Shown: one piece after another, positions 53,191-64,000 of the stretch
How positions within the stretch are numbered: the stretch's first letter is position 1
Layout: the number at the start of each line of letters is the position of its first letter
From: Halisarca cf. caerulea
Taxonomy: Eukaryota; Porifera; Demospongiae; Chondrillida; Halisarcidae
NCBI GenBank assembly: GCA_963170055.1
Contig: CAUJGJ010000371.1
Location: 248,001 to 312,000, forward strand
Reading direction: 5' to 3'
Length of the DNA stretch: 64,000 nt
Position numbers and translations under genes: made by a program
The notes under the pieces: model-generated
What the model saw: only the letters and a program-made list of their open reading frames with translations
What the model was told of the DNA's origin: nothing
Databases searched by the model: none

Positions 53191-53963
53191 ACTCTTGGTG
53201 CCTTCTCAAAGGATAATACGCATTGATTCTTTTACTATGTATCTGCACTATAATAAAAACAATGGTCACCCCCTCCCCAATTTCATCAGTGCACTCCACC
53301 ACCACTGTTCCCGAACAAGTAATTTGGGTTAATAACTCGCGTGGGGGCTGCCGCCCAGCATACTCAAATCACTTGCAAAGCATTGAAAGGTAATGCTACA
53401 AGTGAACATTTATTAAACATCAATGTCATATTGCGATCTGACAAGCATCACACACACACACTATGGTCACACTGGAAGTCCAAATTATAGGGGCTGCCAG
53501 TAAAAGTCAATTTATATTTTATCATTATTAATGCATAAGTTGCTTCCTTCAGTGGTCCCATGCACCTATAACTGAGAGCTGGCACTTTGGAGAGTAATAC
53601 ACAGTGGAAACTCACTATGATTATAACGAATCACAGGGGACACCAAAAATCCTTCACTATATCAGAAATTCACTACAACCAGTTACACTTTCACTGTAGA
53701 ACATGAACTGGCTACATGAACTTGTTCACTATACACAGAAATTCACTGCAAGAGATTTCTATAATAACAACGAATTTCTACTGTATATGCACATCCGGTG
53801 GTCGTGTACATTACAGTTTAGGTGGTGACGTCATCCATCTCAGCACCGCGTGACCGGAAGTGTTGAAATAAACAAGTAAAAAGAAAACTTTTTATCCCGT
53901 AACTTGACTTGAACTCACCAGAAGGGCATATGATTATCAGTGTTATTTCGCAAAGGAACAGGA

Positions 53964-56900
53964 ATGACGCATCGTTTGTACGAGAAAGACGTTGGTGAGG
54001 CTTACTTTTGATTTGTCCTCTTTTTGTCAAGCCCGGTCATCCTCTCGCTTTCTCTCCCTCTTCGTCTTGCCTTTCCGGCATTCTCAATTCTTGGCTACAA
54101 ATATTAAACAGAGAATGCTACAAATTCCTACGGTAACGAACCAGACTGGGGGAAGGTGGTTGAGCTGTGTGGGCGCATTCAGAACTCTGTGGGGTCTACG
54201 GCCCTAAAAGGTGCGCTCATGGCCATTATGATGAGAGCAAAACATCCGGAAGAAAGAATCAAGCTTCAGGCTGTAGCTGTGAGTGATGGTTATTGTCTAT
54301 CTTGTTTTATTATATAGGACGCCATTTTGCCAACTAATGTGTTAGTCTCGTGGAGCCAGAATAGCGGTCAGTACATCCAGCATGTACATGTTCCAGTCTC
54401 CTCACTGTATTCAGGAGACAGTTAAAGTATCTATGATGAAACAGACAACCTTTAAAGACATCTGGGAAACTTTTGTGATTTGTCCATGTTGGTTGTTATG
54501 CTTGAGAGGTTGGATTGTCCAGTGGTTTACTGTACTACTGTTCCCTGCTCATTTGAGCTTTCCCTTAGAGTGGTCCACCTGGCGTACTCATCACTTCTGT
54601 AAAGCAAACCAGTAGTGACAATATGAGGATCCCTTTGTCTAATGTAGGATGCTCCTTATTGATTCTCCTGTTGGTACTCAGTGCAAGTGTCATATTATAG
54701 CCTTAAAGGGATCTCCACTCTTTGTCTTACTTTTTAGCTACCATATACTCCCTAGGGTTTTTAGCGGAGCAATTAGAGATGCAGTGGTTAGAACCGTAAG
54801 TGTGACGATAAATAGGGAAATGCAGTGGAACCTCTGATGGGGACTCTCCCAAATAAGGACACAGTATAACAAACCTCTCTAGGACATATAATTCCTACAA
54901 TACATTTTGAACCTCCCAAAGAGGAAACCTCTCTACCAAGAACAAATCAGCTGAATTTATGTTGTCCCTGAAGTGGCCTTAATTTAGAGGTTTCACTGCG
55001 TGATGACAATTACGTAGGATAACAACAGAAAATTATGTACAAAATGGCAGAATTGTCATAACGGTTTCTTTTCATGGTTATAATGTGTACATTTACCAGT
55101 GGGAGGCCAAAATTGATGCTCTACTCTTAATAAAATGTAAATTTGGTGAATATGACATACGTACTAGAAAGTATGTGTGTCTATGTTTGTTCTACTGTTT
55201 TACCGATTTTTGAGCAAAGAACTTGAACATTCAAATGATTGACACTGCCCCATACCTCGATAGATACCAAATGAGCATGCAATGAGTAAGGTAAACAGAC
55301 CTTCAAGGAACAAAATATTATGTTCAAACTTTGTAGCTGTCAAAAAATTAGAGTCAGAGACTAGAAATTAGAAAATGCTATTTTCTGCAAGAATTAGAGT
55401 ACAACCTGACCCTGTTTGATCAGACGCCAAAAGTTTGGGAATATACATACTATAGAAGTAACTTGTGACATCACGATGATGTAAATGTGACCATTCTTTA
55501 CAGTGGTAAACTCAATATAAACACATGTCAAGGAGCAAGAAGGCCCCATTTTGGTTCCTTCAAGTAACTCAAAGGGCTTGCTCCAAATCTATGTATGTAT
55601 ACTGAGAACATGTCATTTACCATGTCATCTGTCTTTGACACCAGAAGCCTTTAACTGGTGATGCAGTGAACTCTTTTTGATCCAGCGCCGCTTTATCAAA
55701 CATCAATTTTGTGCATGAAAAGGCTGCACATTGATTTGAATAATTCACCAAACTCATCTATCCACCCAAATTTTTCCAAACGAATTGTAACGGATTAACG
55801 AGAATTCACTGTAGTATTTTTTTTGTTGTAGTAGACAACTTTCGGTATCTTTGGTGTTCTACTGTAAACATTTTTAGAGCAAGAATTCTCAAATTGAATG
55901 TGTTTGCATATATTTATGCAGCTTTTGGAGTCTTGTGTAACAAACTGTGGTAAAGAGTTTAGAGCTGAGATGTGCGACCAGCAGATACTGAATGACCTAC
56001 GAGACTTGGCTAAAGGAGTAAGTTTGATGGTTTGTGTTTGTGATTTTTTTGTGGTCTGAGAAGAATTTGTGGTATGCAGGTTGGCTGTTCTAACACAGTG
56101 TCTAACAGAATGAAGAGTTTATTAGCTAGTTGGAGTTCTGAATTTGGGAATGAGTCATCTTTCTCTGGTGTTTGTCAGCTGAAAACATCTCTACAGACTC
56201 AAGGAATATCTTTTCCAGCTGTTCGGTCAACAGCCATGCCATCTGTTCGATCTAGCTCCCACCAACAAGAAGACAGTGATTTGAAGAGGGCCATAGAGTT
56301 GTCCCTTCAGGATCAAAGTAGTAGGTCCCAGCCAGCTACCTCTAGCTCAGTGTATCCTTCACTGACCACATCTCATCCTATCAAACATCCTTCTAAGTCA
56401 TCAGTGAGTGACTCTTTCTTTCTCTTCATCCCATTGCTTGACTGCTTGATCGCAATCCTGCTCAGGGGAAGAAGTGCCGTGCTCTGTTTGACTTCACAGC
56501 CGCTGAAGACAACGAGCTTTCCTTCAAAACAGGAGAAGTCATTGAAATCTTGGATGACAGGGATAAGCATTGGTGGAAAGGGAAATCCCCTGTAGGAGAA
56601 GGGCTATTCCCTTCGAACTTTGTGACCCTTGACTTATCTACAGATCCTTCAGCCAAGAGTGAGGAGGCTTTTTGTATGCTTCAACTTTGATTATTCTTGA
56701 ATGACAGATTTATTATTTTATTGTAGAAAATGAGGATATCAAGAGAGCAAAGGAGAGAGCAAGATTAGCCTCAGCATCTAGCAAGCCTAAGCAGATAAAC
56801 ATGGTATGTGTGTACTTCTGCTCGCACTGTTGTGTCTTTAATCTACGTACTTTGCAATTTGCATTTAGGAGGTAATTGATGTGTGCTTGGACATGTTGAG

Positions 56901-57693
56901 AAGTGCTGACACAACCTGCAGTAACAAAGAAGAGAATGCTACGTTAAAAGAGATGGAGTCACAGTGCAAAGCAATGAGGCCTATTGTGGAAAAAAAGCTT
57001 CTTGAAATAGAAGGGTAAGATACTTCTCTTTGCTGTAAGACCTGTTCTTACTCGCCAAGCTCACATCTAGGCAAGTGGGTCAGTTACAGCAGCTCAACGA
57101 AGAGTACCAGCAGGCCATAGTTTTCTACCGTCAGCTGCTGACTTCTGGAGTACTTCCCAGCCAGCCCCAGGTGCCTGCCATGAGTATTGGACAGGTTTAC
57201 AACAGTGGAACAGGCATTCCCTCGGGTGACATACATAGTATGGCACCACAACAATCTTGGGTAAGTTGCCTTTTGTTAAGATATGTTCAATCTTGTCTAT
57301 TCATATTCGCCATGCTCTCTTTGTAGCAACAGCAGGTGCTGGGACACCCTTCAACTGTCTCTGCTCAAGACTATGCATACCAGCCAAATCTTACCAATCA
57401 GTTAGTTTTTATAAGTGTATCATTTTTGCCTTGAAATTTTGTTCATTCAACAGACTTTCCAATATAAAGTAGTGTGTCAGTCCATTTTAATTAGCATTTA
57501 TCTGGCGTATCCAATTCCTGGTTTATCTGATCCTCCATCTGGAAATGCGGATGGCCAGATAAACCAGGTATTATAGTGAATCCATGTCTGTGACAGTTCA
57601 TGATGTTGCATCCTGACTCCTTTTAGATCAGTGGTTGGTAACCCAGTGATGGGGTCATCATACACTCAACAAACAAGTCAAGCTTACTACTAG
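53964..57693 (+). CDS. STAM: Signal-transducing adaptor molecule (ESCRT-0 subunit)
   Basis: Partner of HGS/Hrs in ESCRT-0; captures ubiquitinated cargo on early endosomes. Ten exons: 53964-53994, 54112-54278, 55922-56017, 56080-56403, 56466-56658, 56727-56803, 56869-57014, 57071-57260, 57327-57400, 57627-57693; 454 residues. VHS domain (YEKDVENATNSYGNEPDWGK, LLESCVTNCGKEFRAEMC), a UIM (DLKRAIELSLQDQ), an SH3 domain (CRALFDFTAAEDNELSFKTG, WWKG, LFPSNFV), then the GAT helical region (EVIDVCLDMLRSADTTCSNK to LLTSGVLPSQPQ) and a Gln/Tyr-rich tail ending TSQAYY. Domain order equals animal STAM. The second intron is 1.6 kb with mini-transposon remnants. Poly(A) signal lies 13 bp after the stop. Confidence 0.
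54823..54998. mobile_element. Tigger/pogo-like MITE, STAM intron 2
   Basis: CAGTGGAACCTCT at the left end and AGAGGTTTCACTG at the right, 176 bp apart. Similar remnants: 53611-53783 and about 55663-55811 (CAGTGAACTCT ... GAATTCACTG). No ORF. Confidence 0.
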
Positions 57694-57705
57694 CCGGGAG
57701 AAGGG

Positions 57706-57711
57706 AATAAA
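57706..57711 (+). promoter_or_regulatory. Poly(A) signal of STAM
   Basis: AATAAA begins 13 bp after the stop codon, implying a very short 3' UTR. The next gene starts 258 bp later. Confidence 0.
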
Positions 57712-57968
57712 CACAAAGTTCTGCATGCATACTGTTTGGACAGCATCAATTTTTGTTTGTATTTTAAGCAGTTGACCACTGTAATAGATGGATTCTGCAA
57801 GCGCTGAATATCCCACCTTGTTAGATTATTATGTTACGTGTTCGGTTACCATGACAATACTATGGAAACGTAGACGTCATTGCAACGTCACCATTACCTG
57901 CAGCCCATTTTCGTGACTAACGATCTGCCTTCTCTCTCTCTTGCGCTCTCTCTCGACCACCTAGCACA

Positions 57969-58876
57969 ATGACTAGCAATAGGGATACGCTAAACGAACG
58001 AGCAAAGTGTGCCGAGCAGGCCGAAAGATACGAAGACATGTCGAAATGCATGAAGGAAGTCGCTGAGAAGCTAAAGGATGAAGGGGGCCAGCCTAGTCTT
58101 AGTAACGAGGAAAGAAACCTTTTGTCGGTAGCGTACAAGAATGTGGTCGGTGCAAGGAGATCGTCATGGAGAGTTATTTCGGGTATTGAACAAAAAGCCA
58201 ATGGTGACGACGCTAAGAAGGAGCTTGCTAGGGAGTACCGAGAGAAGATTGAGAAGGAACTAGAAGTCATTTGTAATGAAGTATTGGTGAGCACCCTTTG
58301 ACTTCAGCCGTTTTTGTAGCGTATGTAGTGGTTTTTATCGAGTTGTGATCGAATCTCCTTTGCTCTGGGCAGAACCTTCTGGACGTCCATCTCCTTACAG
58401 AGAATGTTGACAAAGAATCCAAGGTTTTTTACTTGAAGATGAAAGGGGACTATTATAGGTACCTTGCAGAAGTGATGACAGGCGAAAAGAAGGAAGACGC
58501 AGTCAGTAAATCAAAGTCAGCTTACATAGCTGCTACGGAAAGCGCAAAGGAGGATATGCCCACGACCCATCCAATCAGGCTTGGTTTGGCTCTCAACTTT
58601 TCGGTGTTTTATTACGAAATCACCAATCAGCCAGAAGAAGCTTGTTCAATAGCTAAACAGGTACGTATGGATTTTTTGTATCTCCACTTCACATATCCTT
58701 CGAACATGGTTTCACTTAATATGATGGTCCTTCATTAGGCATTTGATGAGGCTATAGCAGAACTAGACTCTTTGAAAGAAGATTCTTACAAGGATAGTAC
58801 TTTGATAATGCAGCTCTTGCGTGACAACTTAACTTTGTGGACGTCTGATGTGGCTGATGATGCTGACGAAAGCTGA
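57969..58876 (+). CDS. 14-3-3 protein, paralogue B
   Basis: Three exons (57969-58286, 58373-58660, 58739-58876) give 247 residues. Start [20 protein letters not shown]; then [55 protein letters not shown] and [20 protein letters not shown] with [12 protein letters not shown]. The phosphopeptide pocket (Lys and Arg of KNVVGARR, Arg-Tyr of YYRY) is complete. The tail DVADDADES is acidic, as usual. Introns match paralogue A exactly, but protein similarity is moderate, so the duplication is old or one copy has diverged fast. Confidence 0.
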
Positions 58877-59178
58877 ACCAGAATATTCAAAGATTGTACC
58901 AATAGATTTGTGTAGATGACTATGTTGCTGCATGAGCATAGGTAGGACTACTGTATAATAACTGTATTATTTCTAATTTCATGTTCTTGGTAGTATTGTA
59001 TTAATTATGGTCATCAGTAATGGGGAACTTATGCAATTAATTTTTAGCAGTAATATGGACAGGTGTGACTGGTGCCACTGATGGGTGTGTGTTTGAAGCG
59101 GAGTTGGGCATGATGAACACAGTTTTGCATCCACTGCTGTGGCTGGTTGCAGTGGATTGGTCTTGTCTAACCATCATA

Positions 59179-59377
59179 AGGTAAAGGGGTAATTCGGAAC
59201 AGTCAGGCCAAAAGCAGTGTCAACCACAAGCTACATCAATTATTTTCGTCTGTATTGTCTCCATGAAGGGGGGAGGGGGGTTGGCAGCAGTAAGGATGGT
59301 TAGGTAACTTGATCACAGCAAAAGTTACAGGCCCTGTTCAAAATTACCAGCGTGTTCCAAATTACCCTCCTTTACCT
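59179..59377. mobile_element. TA-flanked MITE (AGGTAAAG family), copy 2
   Basis: About 85% like the copy at 6502-6681 by eye, with ends AGGTAAAG and CTTTACCT. TA is kept on the left but reads TC on the right. Confidence 0.
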
Positions 59378-59514
59378 TCTATTGAATCATCAGTACCTAG
59401 AGCAGAAGTGGTCTGGCTGTGTGAGATCAGCAATCCAAAGTGGTATATAGTACACTGCATTGCACTGCATGTGTAGAGCACATTATAATGTATATGCTGC
59501 GTGATGTAGGAATT

Positions 59515-59720
59515 TGCACAGTGTACACTCAGCTAGTCCAATTAAACTCTGTCTAGCCTCATGTATGTGTAGCCCTATGCTTGTGTAGCCCAATGCTTGT
59601 CTAGCCCTGTGCCTGTCTTGCCTTTTGCCCATCCAGCCCTGTACCGGTTTTGCAATTCATCTTAGTTTCAAGTTGCACTGTCCTGTGTCAATCCTACATC
59701 CTTTTACCATTTTTAAATGG
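59515..59720. mobile_element. Fragment related to the 44 kb inverted repeat
   Basis: Shares TTTGCACAGTGTACAC-like sequence, CTAGCCCTATG units and CCCATCCAGCCCTG with 44330-44490. Only one arm is seen. Confidence 0.
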
Positions 59721-59734
59721 TTTTTATACACCCT

Positions 59735-59737
<3 letters not shown>

Positions 59738-59780
<43 letters not shown>

Positions 59781-60232
59781 TATATATGTAGGATGTAATG
59801 ATTTATTCCGCTGAGGTCAAGGGCCGTTTTGGCTATGACCAGTGATGATGATTATATATATATAATAAGGCCCCATTTGTTGCATGTTTTCTTTCCTTTC
59901 TTATACAACTTGTATGCATATTAATAATATATATATAACTGCATTAAAAAAATTATATATATATATATATAATTCTTCTTGAAGGAGTTAGGCCATCTCA
60001 CCAAGATGAAAACATCAGATTCCCAATCGTTCACATACATGTGTCAGAGGATTAGCGTTATTATTCAAAGATACAATGCTGCATGAAGCTATTTTGTCAT
60101 GTTGTAATGGTTAATCCTTTTTTCTTTCAGGCTGTAATTTGTTTAGGTTGCATGTTAAATTTAGCTTGTATAGATTTCATGTCTTTCTCTGTTTTCTTTC
60201 CTTGTACATGTACAATAATTCAAATTATAAAT

Positions 60233-60272
<40 letters not shown>
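59738..60272. repeat. AT microsatellites
   Basis: (TA)n tracts at about 59740-59785, 59950-59972 and 60236-60270, typical of low-complexity intergenic DNA. Confidence 0.
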
Positions 60273-60273
<1 letters not shown>

Positions 60274-60439
60274 ATATATAATTATAGAATAAGTACACAC
60301 ACAAAAAACACCCCAAAAGGGGACAATCAGTTAGTGAGCATTTAAATCGAAGTACAACAACCCATATGCATGATAGAGGTACAATTAAAGTTTTGAACAC
60401 AAATATTGTATCTCTGGCAAAGCTTGATGTACTAAAGTG

Positions 60440-61540
60440 GATCATGAGTCTGTGATCTGATATGATTTGCCATGCAATTCATGGAGGTAGGCAATAGTGT
60501 CTTCGCCAAAGGAGCCGTAGTTTCTACTGCAATAGGCACAGAAAGGTGGTTGCGGGCCAGATCGAGGTAGGTATCCTTCTTTCAACGGGCGGCCATGTCT
60601 GCGACTCTTCCTGGGCCGAAAGCAGCCAGCTGCAGTTGGATATTGGAAGGAGAATATATATGAGTCCCAGCATGTGGCTACCCATGCAGAGAAGTAACTG
60701 CCCACGGGCCCATGGGGTGATTGACATTCCATCTGGGCGCTTCCCGTCCAAACGAGACAGTCCCCAGGGCTCCAGGACAGAAGGGACATTTGCACTGGCC
60801 AGAGACTGTTTGATGATGGCATTCAGCTGAGTGTGTCGAGGAAGTCTTCCCACACTTTTTTGACAGCTCAGGCCATGTAGGCCTCTGTCATCAATCCTCC
60901 TGCCACAGTGAGTGCAGTCGTGAGGAGTACAGATTGGAGAACCCAATCAAAGACTTGTAGCAATACGGGTGGTGGGGTTGCACATTCTGAGTCCAAGGGT
61001 GCTAACAGGAGGGGCAGTGAGCCAGGCACTGGATTCTTTCTGTCTGCAGGCTTGCAGGTGGGCTCGATCTCAAAGATCAGTTGCATTAGAGAGGATGGTG
61101 GAAAACTGAACTTCCACAACCGGAGAGTCCCAGCATTTTTGTTTGGAAGCAGCTTGACCCGATGGTGGATCACATGAGTGTTATACAAACTCCTCCCACT
61201 GGTTTAGAGCAGCAGCCTGTATAGATGGTATAGCTGGTTCTATGCCTGCTGGTAGTATGGTACTAGAGACAGGGGTGCAGCCAGCAGCTGAAGCCAAGTA
61301 GGCTGAGGATGCCAGCATGGCAGCACTCCTGATTCCCATACCCCCACAGTTAACAGGTGATGATGCTTGCTTCCAGCTATCGTTACACAAGTTGATGTTG
61401 CAGATGTCTTCTAAGAGGGATCTTTGCACATTGTCGAAGAGGCATAATGATGGTGACAAAAAACATGGAGCCGTTCTCAAGATATAGCTTTGGGATAGCA
61501 AAGGCACTATGGAGTAGGCACAGTGCATCATGCACCTCCA
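60440..61540 (-). pseudogene. LINE remnant, minus strand
   Basis: Broken frames read as the C-terminal part of a non-LTR reverse-transcriptase polyprotein. Upstream: SLLEDICNINLCNDSWKQAS and GGMGIRSAAMLASSAYLASA. Downstream: HCGRRIDDRGLHGLSCQKS then GRLPRHTQLNAIIKQSLASA and GLSRLDGKRPDGMS, a Cys/His region plus the conserved RPDG block. Several frameshifts and stops show it is dead. Confidence 0.
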
Positions 61541-61929
61541 GTAACTTTAATCAACATCCCATTCTCTCAAGGTCCAAAATTTTGGATGCTATGGCCAATT
61601 CAATTGCCTCAATATCTCCTATGGGTGATCCAAGCAGAATTGCCAGCTCGGGGTCAGTGTAATGCATGTCAGGATAGTTATTCAGAAGGGATGATTGCAC
61701 CTCCTCGATCGTCTCAACAAATGACTTCTGACTTACTGTGGTTGAGAACCAATCCTAGGCAGGCAGAGCAGACCTCAATATGAGATATGTCAAATAGTAT
61801 CTCATCTGGGGTACCCCCTAGTGTACCATCATCCAGGTAGAACATCCAGGTAGAACATCCAGGTAGAACATCGATCCAGGTAGAACATATATAAGGTGTA
61901 GCATGAAGTATGAGGTGGATGGGATGGAA

Positions 61930-62213
61930 ATCCCATAATATATATACAGGTACTTGGGGTGTGTGATGGATAAGCACTTGGAACTGAAAGAGATGGTAGA
62001 AGAGAGGGCAGCTGTGGGAAGGAAGACACTCGGGGCTTGGCTACATCATTGTCGGGAAGAAGTGGGAGATATTGGGGTGGGAACATTTAAGATGATGAGT
62101 TCCCTTGTGGATTCTACTATATACTGTATGGAGCCGAGATCCGGGGGTGTTTGAGGAATTTGGAGGATATAGAACAAGTCCAGTTGCGTGCATTCTGCAT
62201 TTTTTTGGAGTAG
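61930..62213 (+). pseudogene. LINE fragment, 5' part, interrupted by a younger LINE
   Basis: Plus-strand frame YLGCVMDKHLELKEMVEERA, then RKTLGAWLHHCREEVGD, resembles the RT thumb and connection region of a LINE. It stops at 62213, where another LINE begins, and resumes at 63296. Confidence 0.
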
Positions 62214-63290
62214 TTTTTTTGAATTTCAAAAAAATGGCCTTAAACTAAACATCTCTAAGACCAAGACCATGCTGATCCACTCCGCTAGAAAAAAAGTTAG
62301 TGACACATTAGCCCTCAGCGTAGAAAATGTTGACATAGAACAGGATCAAAAGTTCAAATTTCTAGGAGTAATAGTTAATGACACATTATCTTGGGGTGAT
62401 CACATTGATTTTGTTTGTAACAAGGTCACTCGTAGTCTTAGCCTTCTACATCGCCTGTCTTGGTTTCTCCCCCGACCTCTTCTTCTTCTCTATCTCAAAT
62501 CGTACATTCTTCCTCTATTCGACTACTGTGATAGTGTGTGGTCTGTTTGCACCAAACAGGATAGTCATCGGTTAGAAACGCTTTTAAACTTCGCTTGTAG
62601 AACCGTCCTTCGCAAACGTAGAGATTATTCTGCCTCTTCTGCTCGTAAAGAATTAGGTGTTTCAACTCTTAGTGCTAGACAAAAAGTACATTTGGACCAA
62701 ACTGTTTATATATTAAGTGCTTATCTCTACAATCACCTACTTATCTTAACAACCTTTTTTCCACACCAACCTCTCATTATAATACTCGAGCATCTTCTAC
62801 TTCATAATTAAACCTTCCACATTTTCGTACTTCCCTTGGCCAGAAGGCATTTAGTTTTGTTGGCACATCATTATGGCGATCACTACCAAATAACATCCGA
62901 TGCTGTGCGGACTTTCGGGTGTTCACTAAACTATATGTGAAAATCACTTTTTAAATGAATAACTCATTGACAATATGATTTTGTACATATCATCAATCAG
63001 ACACTGTTTTCATACTCATGCACCAATAATCTTATCTCATTATAGATTGAATTTATTCCATTCACTAATGACTAAATTTATAATTTTTGCTCATCTATTC
63101 ATTCTATATTATGATCATTTCATCATGATAATGTAAACCTTGAACTCTTTTGTTGAATCTTTGTACAGTCACCCCCTTTGTTGTTTTTGTTTTTGCCTTT
63201 TGTCCCTTTTCTTTTCTGGGTGCCACTTACAGTAGCCTCTGGCTAAAGGTTCCCCAGGTTAAATAAGAATACCCTATACCCTATACCCCT
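62214..63290 (+). mobile_element. Nested 5'-truncated CR1/L2-like LINE
   Basis: The frame from about 62214 reads NGLKLNISKTKTMLIHSARK, FKFLGVIVNDTLSWGDHI, SYILPLFDYCDSVW and, after a frameshift near 62760, SLGQKAFSFVGTSLWRSLPN, the usual end of CR1/L2-type reverse transcriptases. The stop is near 62953; the 3' tail ends in ACCCTAT units (63270-63288). AGTAG flanks both sides (62209-62213 and 63291-63295), a probable target duplication. It splits an older LINE. Confidence 0.
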
Positions 63291-63295
63291 AGTAG

Positions 63296-64000
63296 GCACC
63301 ATGCACCCTAAAGTGTCACTATTGGCAGAGATGGGAGAATTGCCTGTGTTGTGGGAAGCTCGGGTGAGATGTGTGCTTATTTGGTACAAAGTTCTATGTA
63401 GCAAGGTTTATAAAGGATTTAAGACTCTTGAGGAGGGTGCAGGAGAGGCTGTTCGGTTTGGAAAGGGTCATAGGATTCAGAAGATGATGAAGTGCATGTG
63501 TGGGAGAGTTTGGGTGGCAGGGTGTGAACGTAGATGATGTGCAGAATTTGTTGGAAGTGGATCTGAAGGAGATGTTGGTGTGTGCTGCACGGTGAAGAGT
63601 CAGACTGAAAGAAGAATGGAAGAGACAAATGGAAATAAAGCCAAAGTTGGCAATGATGAAACTGATTGGGGAATGTGAAGTGGAGTCAAATTGTGCATGT
63701 CTTAAGTTGAAGCAGGATAGGAGGATGATGATATAGTTGAGAGGTGGAACAGCAGCATTTCAGATAGAAACGGGCAGGTGGCATGGGGTGAAGAGAGAGG
63801 ATTGAATTTGTAAGGAATGTGAGAGTGGAGAGATGGAGGATGTAACCCACTGGCTACTTAGGTGTGAAGCTTGGAATGAAGAAAGAATAGGGATGATACA
63901 AGCTCTCAGAGAGCCCTATAGAGTCTGGGGATTGGATGATGATATCAAGGCAGCTAGTATATTGTCTGATGCATGCTTAAACCACCATATATATATGTAT
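63296..64000 (+). pseudogene. LINE fragment, 3' part, continuing past the window
   Basis: Continues the older LINE: LAEMGELPVLWEARVRCVLI, then near 63808 a zinc-knuckle-like CKECESGEMEDVTHWLLRC, the C-terminal Cys/His motif common in LINE polyproteins. Frameshifts and stops are present. The element probably runs beyond the window. Confidence 0.

Larger units (their letters stand above)
49549..53963. other. Intergenic region, mostly transposon debris
   Basis: Between 14-3-3 A and STAM. 49549-50640 has no recognisable gene; a short CCCTAACCCTAAACC stretch near 50059 is too short to be telomeric. From 50640 several fragments of one dispersed repeat appear. 52667-52971 is a MITE next to a possible exon at 52977-53190. 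53611-53783 looks like a Tigger-type remnant with ends CAGTGGAAACTC and GAATTTCTACTG. Confidence 0.

Overview
The window looks like nuclear DNA from an intron-rich, repeat-rich animal, probably an early-branching metazoan such as a sponge. The species guess is inference. Every recognisable gene is split by GT-AG introns, and the gene set is metazoan: Ku80 with a DNA-PKcs-docking tail, FAF2, NDUFV1, a SPRY protein, a DYRK kinase, WDR45/WIPI4, STAM and two 14-3-3 genes. LINE remnants and many small DNA transposons fill the rest. No operons, tRNA, rRNA or CRISPR arrays were seen. I assembled exons by eye from frame continuity, splice signals and remembered family sequence; no alignment was run. 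Spliced lengths are multiples of three for every complete gene.

Layout. 140-5918 (+) is the 3' half of Ku80/XRCC5. 6170-16578 (+) is FAF2/UBXD8, whose 6 kb seventh intron is packed with transposons. 16754-19143 is a Mutator-like element with a SWIM-type ORF, flanked by a 9-bp target duplication and ending 76 bp before the NDUFV1 start codon. 19219-25044 (+) is NDUFV1 (complex I). 25311-26444 (-) is a SPRY protein sharing a 275-bp divergent intergenic region with a DYRK2/4-type kinase at 26720-37476 (+). 37696-38683 (+) is a small secreted protein with a predicted mature N-terminal histidine (X325/BIM1-like). 39194-47553 (+) is WDR45/WIPI4 with a 5.8 kb last intron of nested repeats. 47836-49548 (-) is a 14-3-3 gene. 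49.5-54 kb is mostly transposon debris. 53964-57693 (+) is STAM, followed by a second 14-3-3 gene at 57969-58876 (+). 59-64 kb holds LINE fragments, one LINE inserted into another.

The genes do not form one pathway. STAM, WDR45 and FAF2 act in ubiquitin, endosome, ER or autophagy traffic; DYRK and 14-3-3 act in phospho-signalling.

The most notable non-gene signals are: (1) a 355-bp near-perfect palindrome in the last WDR45 intron whose arms each carry a hammerhead-ribozyme-like core, inside an insertion flanked by 16-bp direct repeats; (2) a family of 43-93 bp foldback elements with related TAGTCT-like ends and 8-9 bp target duplications; (3) a three-copy TA-duplicating MITE family; (4) many intronic tandem repeats that begin at or overlap 5' splice sites; and (5) the SWIM-carrying Mutator-like element.

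[Form note: the original answer gave no feature confidences; the 0 in every confidence field is a placeholder for 'not stated', not an estimate.]
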